From Polydactylus sextarius (lineage: Eukaryota > Chordata > Actinopteri > Polynemidae), in contig CM028919.1 of NCBI GenBank assembly GCA_016801845.1, positions 15,225,159 to 15,289,158 of the forward strand: a DNA stretch of 64,000 nucleotides, read 5' to 3'. The notes below the pieces were generated by a model. The model worked only from the letters and a program-made list of their open reading frames with translations. It searched no databases and was not told where the DNA came from. Positions 50,107 to 60,481 of this stretch are shown here, in pieces. The first letter of the stretch is position 1; every line of letters starts with the position of its first letter. The position numbers and the translations under genes are program-made.

Positions 50107-50852
50107 TGTGATGGTGAGACTGGTGGTGATGGTGAGACTGGTGGTGATGGTGAGACTGGTGGTGATGTGAGACTGGTGGTGATGGTGAGACTGGTGGTGA
50201 TGGTGAGACTGGTGGTGTGATGGTGAGACTGGTGGTGTGATGGTGAGACTGGTGGTGTGATGTGAGACTGGTGGTGTGATGGTGAGACTGGTGGTGATGT
50301 GAGACTGGTGGTGTGATGGTGAGACTGGTGGTGTGATGTGAGACTGGTGGTGATGGTGAGACTGGTGGTGTGATGGTGAGACTGGTGGTGATGTGAGACT
50401 GGTGGTGTGATGGTGAGACTGGTGGTGATGGTGAGACTGGTGGTGTGATGGTGAGACTGGTGGTGTGATGTGAGACTGGTGGTGATGTGAGACTGGTGGT
50501 GTGATGTGAGACTGGTGGTGATGTGAGACTGGTGGTGTGATGTGAGACTGGTGGTGCTGGTGAGACTGGTGGTGATGGTGAGACTGGTGGTGATGTGAGA
50601 CTGGTGGTGATGGTGAGACTGGTGGTGATGTGAGACTGGTGGTGTGATGGTGAGACTGGTGGTGATGGTGAGACTGGTGGTGATGTGAGACTGGTGGTGA
50701 TGGTGAGACTGGTGGTGATGGTGAGACTGGTGGTGATGGTGAGACTGGTGGTGATGGTGAGACTGGTGGTGTGATGGTGAGACTGGTGGTGATGGTGAGA
50801 CTGGTGGTGTGATGTGAGACTGGTGGTGATGGTGAGACTGGTGGTGCTGGTG
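50107..50852 (+). repeat. Minisatellite, 17/18/20-bp unit (ggtgatggtgagactggt)
   Basis: About 40 tandem copies all share gtgagactggtggtg. Three length variants alternate: gatgtgagactggtggt (17), gatggtgagactggtggt (18) and gtgatggtgagactggtggt (20). Purine-rich and GT-skewed on the plus strand. Confidence 0.95.
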
Positions 50853-52659
50853 CAGGACTGAAATGGGGCCTGATTAGTGATCAGTGATCAGTGATCAGTG
50901 GAGCTCACAGAGCAATGTTAACCTGTTGTATAATATGGGACCTTTAACTACTGTTAACTAAGGTTGACTAATGTTAACATAACCGAGGTTAACTGATGTT
51001 ATTTCTAGACCAAACAACAAGAGTAAAACATTGTCCTATGAATGAGATAATGATGACGTCTCGTCTCTGAACTTCTTTAACAACTGACCAGTTCAGGTTT
51101 CATAACAATGTCCTGGTCATTTTGTTTCCATGTTGGATTTTAATGTGTGTGTTTCCATGTTGCCTTTGTGTTAACTCTTTAATACACTTTCAGTGAACAC
51201 ACGTTTAGGTCATTTACAGCTCAACCAGCTATAATCGCATTACTTTCTCTCTCCCAAAGTCACTACTAGGTCCAGCAGCCTGCGAGTCAGTCACGCGAGC
51301 AGCACGGTCAGAAAACACATCGCTCATTGGGAATCAATGACGTCGTCACACTGACGGACACAGAGATGGAGGACCTTCAGATCAAACCCAGCGTCAGACC
51401 AGAACTGAACACAGACCAGGACACGATGGTTGATCAACTATCAGTGTAAAAACATAATGAGTTCACACTCTAACACAGTTTATTAACTGAGCATCTGGCA
51501 GCTCAGAGAGAGACACCACTAACAACAGAGACAAAGAGATGTGATAAAATTAAAATGTGTATTAAAGCTTCTTCATGTTTCTAGTAAACGTCACTTTCTG
51601 AGCTTTTCATTCATTTCTGCTCCTGTGGTCAAATTTGTGGAAACGTGGCACAACAGAGTCTTTAAAATCAGTTTTATGAGGATTATTGTGACAACTTTAT
51701 GGTTAATGAGACCAAAGGAAAGGAAACCAAACCACACTCTACTAACACTAATGATGTCAGATGAATATTACACTGGTGGCGCTGGCAGAGCCAGACTTTG
51801 CCTGGAGCTGCTGTATCTATTCCTGGTGATAAAACGTAGTGGCCTACATACCTGAACTCAGCTACTGTTTAATGGACTCGATCTGAAAAACCAGACGGAT
51901 TCAAAGTGTCATCGTCTGTCCCAGACACAGTCTGACCTCATTGTTTTAAATCGACCTTAAACAGTTATCATGTATGTTTTCATGATTTAAACTATAAAAA
52001 GGATAAAATGACACAAAATAAAATATTTGGCCTATTTCCTCCAGGAACAGGGGATGAAACGATGTAAACGACAGTGAGACTGTTTGATGAACCACAGTGA
52101 AACATAAATGATTTCCTAGTGAACTGTCACCATCTCAGTCGCTGCTGTTTAATCTCATAAAGCTCTGAGGTTTTGTCCAGTGAATGAATTAAAACCTGAC
52201 AGTTTATTTCACCTTTTTCTTTATTAAGTAATTCACAAACGTTTGTAGCCAGTGACTCTTTCATGAACAGTATGTTTGTAGCTGTGAAACCGTCCGGCAA
52301 AAATTTCATGTTAAACATCTGGGAGTTGGTTTTAACTGCCATAGCGTAAATTTAACACTGTCAGGTTGAAATGGTGTCCAGAGTTGAAGTTATTCACAGA
52401 GGTGATCACATCAGTGTTGGATACCCCACCGTGTGACATCACAATATGCAAATAAGATGGGTAACTCCTACATTAACTTCGGGTCATCCTCAATATGTGT
52501 CTGATTTACAGTAGGAAGTAAGTTCCCAGTAACTAGTCGGCCCCACAGCTGTTTTCTAGTGAGTCTGTGTCGCCGTCACATCTGTTCCTCCTTCATTCAT
52601 CATCTCACCATGAATAAAGAGACCGTTGAAAACGCTGCCACTGAGGCGCATGCACACAT
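50853..52659. other. Intergenic DNA, nothing recognised
   Basis: Starts with three copies of the BclI-type palindrome-containing tgatcag(tga) near 50876-50898. Otherwise AT-rich with short uninformative frames. Confidence 0.4.
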
Positions 52660-53620
52660 CTCGTAATTTAGTCTTTTTATCTCATAATTTAGTCTTTTTA
52701 TCTCATAATTTAGTCTTTTATTTCATAATTTAGTCTTTTTATCTCATAATTTAGTCTTTTTATCTCATAATTTAGACTTTTATTTCATAATTTAGTCTTT
52801 TATTTCATAATTTAGTCTTTTATTTCATAATTTAGTCGTTTTATCTCATAATTTAGTCGTTTTGTCTCATAATTTAGTCGTTTTGTCTCATAATTTAGAC
52901 TTTTATCTCATAATTTAGTCTTTTTATCTCATAATTTAGTCTTTTATCTCATAATTTAGTCTTTTTATCTCATAATTTAGTCTTTTATTTCATAATTTAG
53001 TCTTTTTATCTCATAATTTAGACTTTTATCTCATAATTTAGTCTTTTATTTCATAATTTAGTCTTTTATTTCATAATTTAGTCGTTTTATCTCATAATTT
53101 AGTCGTTTTGTCTCATAATTTAGTCGTTTTGTCTCATAATTTAGACTTTTATTTCATAATTTAGTCGTTTTATCTCATAATTTAGTCGTTTTATCTCATA
53201 ATTTAGTCGTTTTGTCTCATAATTTAGACTTTTATTTCATAATTTAGTCTTTTATCTCATAATTTAGTCTTTTTATCTCATAATTTAGTCTTTTATTTCA
53301 TAATTTAGTCTTTTTATCTCATAATTTAGTCTTTTTATCTCATAATTTAGACTTTTATCTCATAATTTAGTCTTTTATTTCATAATTTAGACTTTTATTT
53401 CATAATTTAGTCTTTTTATCTCATAATTTAGTCTTTTTATCTCATAATTTAGACTTTTATTTCATAATTTAGTCGTTTTATCTCATAATTTAGTCGTTTT
53501 GTCTCATAATTTAGACTTTTATTTCATAATTTAGTCTTTTATCTCATAATTTAGTCGTTTTGTCTCATAATTTAGACTTTTATTTCATAATTTAGTCTTT
53601 TATCTCATAATTTAGACTTT
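52660..53620. repeat. Minisatellite, 20/21-bp unit (ctcataatttagtcttttat)
   Basis: Roughly 47 copies share cataatttag, followed by tcttttat, tctttttat, tcgttttat/gt or acttttat and then ctc or ttc. Variants recur in blocks, pointing to higher-order amplification. Very AT-rich, with no coding potential. Confidence 0.95.
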
Positions 53621-55188
53621 GAGGATTTTTTTTACTGGTGGAAATGAGCTTCCATAGATAGTGCTGCTCTTTACGTGTTGAAAAGTTTTGTTTACTGTTA
53701 ACAAGAAATTTATTTTTTATAATATTTCATACATTTGTTGCTTATTTGAGAATATTTTATTTAACTTATTAGTATTACCAAGCAGCACTTTACATTTATT
53801 TTATTTTCCTGTTTGTATAATGTTACAACAAATTGTTGGTTTAATAAACGCACAAATAAACAACAAGCAAATGGTTTTGCATTTTGTTCCCGTACTGGAC
53901 TGAAAATGAACCGAACCGTGACTCAAAAACCGAGGGACGTATCGAATATTTATATAATTTTTACAACCCAAATAGTAAAAATTCAAGTCTGAGCAGTGTT
54001 ACTTGCCTAATCTCTTGGTGTTAATTTAACTCTGTTTTAGGAGTTAAAGAGGAACTCGGACAGAGTTAAATGTTTTAACTATTTTGAAGTGTTACTTTAA
54101 CTCTGGAGCTACATAAACCCTCAAAAAGTGTTAGAATCGACTCTGCAGGAGTCCAGTCAACTGGTCTTTTTGTTGTGGTTAGAAACCAGAGGTGAATAAC
54201 ACCAGGTTCAAAGCTGATGAGACTGCAGAGATGAGACGGTTTCATCCCAGAGCAACAGATCATTTTACTAAAACGCTTCATACGACAACACAACAGACGG
54301 GCTCGTTTCAGTTTTCTCTGTGATTTGTTGTGACTCCAACATCAAACTGAAACCTGCACCGAGGCTCAGTCCTCAGACCAGGTCCATGAATTATTGAGGA
54401 GCAGGATTTTAAACCTGCATCTGCTGAGCAAAGACAAAACCAAGACCAGTATGAATGTGAATTTAAACAACACGTGTCTCCTGCTGCGACGCTCACAACA
54501 TTAAGACACCGTGACATCATGTCTGACAGTGTTGGATACAGCTGGACCACGGATCATCTGACGGTGCGCAGCAGTTTTCTGTGGTAAAATTAAATCCAGT
54601 GTCTGTCAAAGCTAATGACCGACAGATTATTGACAGTAGCCAGATGTGCCACTCATCTTTTAGTCTGACGGGTTTCAGACCTTCACTGAACATATCACAG
54701 ACTTAATGGATCTAGTTGATGCCACAGAGAAATAACTCTGCAGTTACATTAACGCCTGTAGCCGACAGACCCACAGCGGTCGCAACAAGATCCTTTAAAA
54801 TCAAATTTCATGTTTATCAGTAAATGTATCACAGACTAAAAATAAACTGCTTCCATGACAGACTGATCAATTAACCTGTGACCTTCCTGCTGAGGTCAAA
54901 GGTGTTTGTTGTAAAATATCAGGCTCCTGGTTGAGACTGAGCCAAACCGACCAGAGACGACACAGACCGACAGACACGTGATATAACCTAAAACATCTCG
55001 ATCTCTGGTCCTGGATGTAAAATCAACTGCTGTCTGTGTCTCCGGGACACGTGTGGCCGGAGCGTGACATTATGACAAAACATGACCAGTGTTTGATAAG
55101 AAGCCAAACAGCCTCTTTATGTCCATTCAGTCAAAGTAAATGATTTAAACCCAGACAGAAACCATCTCTGAAGAAGAGTCACTGGGCG
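53621..55188. other. DNA downstream of samd5 exon 1 (inferred samd5 intron)
   Basis: No supported exon. If samd5 splices as in mammals, this is the start of a long intron whose final short exon I could not locate. Confidence 0.35.
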
Positions 55189-55293
55189 TCAGAGCCATCG
55201 AAGACGTCTGACTCTCGACCGACACAAAGTCAACTTCATCAACGAGACGGCGTTTGGTGTCAGATACCTGTTAATAAAGTAGACCTTTCCTAC

Positions 55294-55761
55294 CTTGTGG
55301 CTGTATGGAGCTTCTCCCAGATTAATCCCATCTTTAGCCAGTTTGTCTCTTATCAGTACTTTCAGTTTCAGTTTGGGATAAGTCACAAAATCATTACAAT
55401 CAGTGAACCTGTGGTTGTGGTTTCCAGGACAGGAGACCCGCTGTTTCCCAGAGGTGTGTGTGTGCGACCTGAAGTCATGGCGTGTGTGTAACGTGTGGCG
55501 GTGAACAGGCGTGTCCAGCGGCTCCAAGGTGAAATAAAACCCCGGAGCTTTTCTCTTGTCCTCGTCTTTCAGCCGGCGGACGGCCGCGAGCAGCCGGTGT
55601 CTGTGGTACTGGATCCGGACTCCGATGGCGTCCAGGTCCGGTTCTCCGATCTGTTTACAAACCTCCAGGTCGTCGTATCCGTTGTCGATGAACGACTCCA
55701 CGTACTGGACCAGACGCAGCTTCGACAGCCAGTCCAGCACCAGACCCGGTCCCTGGCTCAT
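55294..55761 (-). CDS. samd5: Sterile alpha motif domain protein 5 (SAMD5), first coding exon
   Basis: From the ATG at 55761 to a donor (CACAAG then gtagga) at 55293 the exon encodes 156 residues. The SAM domain fills about residues 1-66, with GLVLDWLSKLRLVQYVESF, IDNGYDDLEVCKQIGEPDL and DAIGVRIQYHRHRLLAAVRR. A linker follows, then a conserved tail (YPKLKLKVLIRDKLAKDGIN, LGEAPYSHK). Human SAMD5 is about 173 residues and is cut by an intron at the same PYS-x-K point, leaving a short last exon, which I could not find here. Without splicing the frame would run 34 codons further to a stop at 55189. SAMD5 is a small SAM-domain protein of poorly defined adaptor function. An upstream in-frame GTG AAG precedes the ATG and is not used as a start. 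The exon lies in an untranslated-leader context with a short upstream frame. Confidence 0.92.
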
Positions 55762-55842
55762 CTTCACACGGGACAGATGAAGATCTGGTTCATGAAGCTC
55801 ACACCATCATCTGTGTTGATGCTGCTGGTTGGAGACGTCCAC
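55762..55842 (-). other. samd5: samd5 5' UTR part of exon 2, with upstream ORF
   Basis: A minus-strand acceptor, tgtgtgtcag, lies at 55843-55852 and the exon begins at 55842. Joined to the leader exon ending at 56338, an upstream ATG (56345-56343, with A at -3) opens a 28-codon frame. That frame stops with TGA at 55766-55764, two bases before the samd5 ATG. Confidence 0.7.
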
Positions 55843-55844
55843 CT

Positions 55845-55845
<1 letters not shown>

Positions 55846-55913
<68 letters not shown>
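55846..55913. repeat. (CA)34 microsatellite abutting the samd5 acceptor
   Basis: A pure CA run on plus (GT on minus) ends directly at the tcag acceptor of the samd5 exon, where a polypyrimidine tract normally lies. Confidence 0.97.
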
Positions 55914-55915
<2 letters not shown>

Positions 55916-56337
55916 ATATTAAAACATATTGAAAAACACTGAAAAACAATAAAACACTAAAACACACCTGACGAGATCGGAGATAAACGTTAAATTAAAC
56001 AACTTGAACTGTTTAAACCTGTTATTCTCACCAACTTGTGAGTTTAATTTAACGGTTAAAAACTCAGTTTGAATTTGAATTTAAATTTAAATTAAGAATT
56101 CCAACTGAGCCGTTAGACGCTCGTGAACGGTTCAGTTTAAACGGAGATTCAGGTTTTTATACTGTCGTTAAATTACCGTTAACGGGTCAAACACGCGGTG
56201 AATTAAAATAAAACCAAACGTGACGTGACCGTCGTCGCTTTATCTTTGTTTCATCCATCGGTTCAAACACTGACGATTTAAAAAGGTCGAAGAGTTTATA
56301 CTAAACACGACCACAACGACCCAACGTCAAAACCTAC

Positions 56338-56520
56338 CTGTTCATGGTTCACGTGCTGCAGCGACTTGAACCGGAGTCTCACCGGTGTGAACTTCACCGT
56401 CCCTCCGCTTCCACCGCCGCTACAGTCGGTGTGAGGACGCCGCTGCTGCTGCTCAGACGTCGGTCACCGCCGGAGACTTCGGCCCCTCTGGTGGACAATG
56501 GCGCCACCTGCAGGGGATTC
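56338..56520 (-). promoter_or_regulatory. samd5: samd5 5' UTR exon and GC-rich promoter
   Basis: GC-rich, CpG-containing sequence on the minus strand ends in a good donor (GAACAG then gtaggt) at 56337. It is the likely first exon and promoter of samd5. The transcription start, somewhere near or above 56520, is not resolved. A CTCF-like motif lies at its upstream edge. Confidence 0.65.
56499..56517 (-). promoter_or_regulatory. CTCF-like motif at the samd5 promoter
   Basis: On the minus strand tcccctgcaggtggcgcca matches the CTCF core (CAGGTGGCG). Its orientation is opposite to the plus-strand motifs at 1019, 15160, 22345 and 27850. Confidence 0.4.
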
Positions 56521-56641
56521 TGGGAAATGTAGGCCTCTGAAATACAACAACTCTTTTATTCACTTTATTCTAACAATAACCCTAAATTTAAAATGGGACT
56601 TGAATATTATCTTCTTCTTTTGGATCGATATCTTCGATTTG

Positions 56642-56935
<294 letters not shown>

Positions 56936-57225
56936 GATTGAGACACCTTATTGAGACAGATGTCTAGATAATTGACACCTTATTAAGTTCTGTGGGAGTG
57001 AAAATTGCTGAAATCATAGATCAATAACACAAGAAACAAGGTGCCTAAATATTCACAGTAAATAGAATTGGACTGATTCTGTAATAAATTTAGTCAAATG
57101 ATTAGAGGTTTTATAAAAGATATAAAATAGATAAATAGTTTGTTCTGACTTTTCAGGACAATCGAGAAACAAAAGTCCAAAAGAAAGAAAAACAAACACA
57201 AGATAAAACTTGGTATGATTGGTTT
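56936..57225. other. Short intergenic spacer
   Basis: AT-rich sequence between the GATA array and the inferred poly(A) end of stxbp5. Nothing else was seen. Confidence 0.4.
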
Positions 57226-60200
57226 TACATTTATTTTCCATTGCACAATAATATCTATATATACTGTATCTACAGTCTAAATTGTTTGTGGCAGCAGATT
57301 AAGTCAGACATCCATGTGAAATTTATTTTAATAAAACTGTACAAAAATCGCCTACTATGAGAAAATACTGCAACTCCACAGATATTCATCCCAGAAGACA
57401 GATGGACGGAAGAATGGCTGCGAAACCTTAAGCTCTCCTGCACGTTGCTGCGAGTTTAGCTTTGATTTGATGCATTTTTACAGCGCAGGGAAAGACGAAA
57501 GAGTTGACATGAAGCAGAACAGTAACATAAACAGATGTACCAATCAAATAAATATAATCTCTCACACTTATACAATTGGCATGTTTAAAGGAAAAGATGG
57601 GACACGCTTCTGATGTGATGGGAACTGCGGTTTTTGTTCAACATGGTGGAAAATACAAACGCCAGAACAGACAATCTCTAAGAGGGATAATACATGGTTG
57701 TTTCAAGTTTGTAAACACGTAATATCATGCATCCTTCAATGTGCAATAAGAGACCATTTAGGACATATATGTTGCAAACTGAAGCACTTTAAAGCCGAGC
57801 CCACGCTTTGTAGAAAGACCAAATGGACCACGGAGAGGAGATGAGCCTCCTGCAGCAGCGAAGCTTGAATCTGAGATGAACGAGTTCGATATAGAACCAG
57901 AAATGATTATTGTCACGTCTGGATGATGGGTAATTATGCACAACCGTTGTTTGAACATTAACGTGAGTTATTCTATCCCAAAATTACATTAAAGGTATTC
58001 CTTTTTAATAATTCTTGAAATTAAAAGTATATATATTTGATTTCAAATATATAAATATATTATAGTATCGTTAACCTGACACTGAAAACAAATCTGAGAG
58101 TGAAGCAATCAGCATAATTGGCAAATGACATAGATAAGCATAGGTTCTGTCTTGTTTTGGTCCTTTCAAAAAGAAAAAAAATGGGACACGAAAAAATAAA
58201 CACATTGAAAATCATACTAACAAAATTATTTTAAGTACAAAAAATAGTGCAAAACCCACATAACTGCTCTTTCAAATGGGTTTGTCTCAGTAGTTTACAG
58301 CAGAGTCGATTAACATCAACTAATAGTGAAGTTTTTTATTCCAAAACGTCTTGGAGAACATGTCTGGTGTCTACACGGTTTAACGCTCTCGAATCCAAGA
58401 AAAGGTCTGAACGTCTCACAGTATTTCAGTTTAACTTCACACTACGATGATTTTTAATGATTTTCTCATTTTGGAATGAAACTCTTCAACTTCACGTCGT
58501 CCGTGCAGCAGTTTGGGACGATAATGACGGCGTCGCGCCCAGAACAAGAAGAAGTTAGAGCCAATCTACACACACAGTACACTTCTCCTCTCCAGGGCTG
58601 TCTGAGCTACACACCGACTCTTACCATCTAGGGGAAAAAACTTTTAAAAAAATCAAGACAACTCTGTGAAATTAAGCAACTCTTTGGTGTCGAAAAAGAA
58701 GATGGCCACAAGCGTACAATTAAATCACGTTGCCTGAACCTGCACTGTCAGATTTGTGTCCAGATGTCCCATTATTTACAACATTTGGCAGCAATCTGGA
58801 CTCGACAAAAGACTTGTCTCTCTCTTCAAAAAATAAAAATGAAAAGACCGACAGATAATGCTCCTACATTGACACAAATAGCAGCATATCTTTGCACCTC
58901 ATGAGAAAGAATCTAATTACAATTGAATTCTAGTTAATCACATTGAAAAACACTGTCAAGCAAAAACAAAACCTCAAAAGACCTATTGTAATTCGCTGTA
59001 TCTATGTAGTATTATAAATAGTGGTGCCCATACACATATTCCTGAATATATGTATGTTCACAAACACACAGATATACACATAGGTAGAGGTTAGCATATA
59101 TGCATCATGAGGCAAAGGCAGAAGAGAAACCGTTGTTGAAGTGACCGTTTCAGGTGACCAGCGGCTCGGTCGACTCACCGGCGGCTACAAACACAAACGC
59201 AGCATTTTCATTTCTACTGTGATGTAAGAGACACATGCTTTTTTCTCTACACACAAAAAATCAACTTCAGCTATGACCGAATAATCTTTATCACAAAAAA
59301 CTTAAAACTGTAACCAAAATATACATTTCTGCTGATTATATCAAGGACAACGTTTGTGTCGATCCTTCTCAAACGTGACGAGCTTCAGCCACTAAACCTG
59401 AAGCATCGTGACGTCAGGACGTCTCCAGTGTATCAACTCTTCATTTCTCCGATCGAACGATGTAAACTCTTCGTCAGGGGGTAAACATTTTCACCACTTT
59501 TTTTTTTGCTCATTTAACTGACACAAAGGAAAAAAGAAAATTTAATGCCCAGCATACAAACTCCTTTAATTCCTATAATCTATTACACTGCTGCTCCAAT
59601 AAATAATCTAATTTAAAACAAAAGCAACATGATGCTTATTTATATTTCTCACTTAAAACAACTTAATTGGGAAAAGCTCTAAAAAGGAGTGATGAACTAC
59701 TGTTACTACCAGCCCTTAATCGGTGAGAGGCAATAGATTCATCATCCTCCTCCATTTTCATTTCACGGCTCTAAGTGCTTGAAAGGCCCTTTCTGGACAA
59801 AAAATGCCAAAAAAAAACCAAACAAAAAAAGACCAACAAAAAGGACAAAGGTAGAACAAAGGTGGAATAATTTAAACCAGAAAAACAAACGGACACAAGC
59901 CCTTCACTGATTCAACTGCTCCTGCAGACACTTCTTCCCTGACTTGATTCAAAAGACAAGAGGTCATGAGACTTTTCTCTTCATTTAAGTCCACTGTGTT
60001 TGTTTGGCAGACACCGTAAAGGACAAAAAAAAAAAAAACAGCTGCGATCCGACCACCACAAGTACATGTTTTGCAGAATTGTCTTTCCTCCTTCAGAAAG
60101 AAACAGCGGGTGTGTAGATATATATATGAGATATATATGAATGCACGACTGACGGATATGAAACTCTCTCTCCTGTCGACTGACGTCACGTGAACCTCAG

Positions 60201-60481
60201 CGCTCTGTGGTGAAATGGAAACAGATTCCTACGAGCTTCTCTTCTTCCATTTCTTTCCGTTCTCATTGCGTCGGGTAGACCGGCGTCTCCTCTGCAGCAG
60301 TCCTCCAGTGACTGAGGTAACGCAGAGAGTGTGATATTGTGCTGAGAATAAAAGCATGAGTCCGTTGAGCAGAACCCCCCCGTGGACAGAAAGAGAGAGA
60401 GAAGAGAAGAAGAGGGACCTCCAGCTCCTCAGAGATACTGGTGTGCATGATTACAGAGTCCAACGCTCCAACACGCTGCCA
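57226..60481 (-). other. stxbp5: Inferred long 3' UTR of stxbp5
   Basis: The stretch follows the stxbp5 stop on the minus strand, carries no recognised exon and is moderately AT-rich and largely repeat-free. A minus-strand AATAAA (ggaaaataaatg) lies at about 57229-57238, a plausible distal poly(A) signal. Other hexamers inside would allow shorter forms. Its assignment as one UTR is inference from position and composition. Confidence 0.45.
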
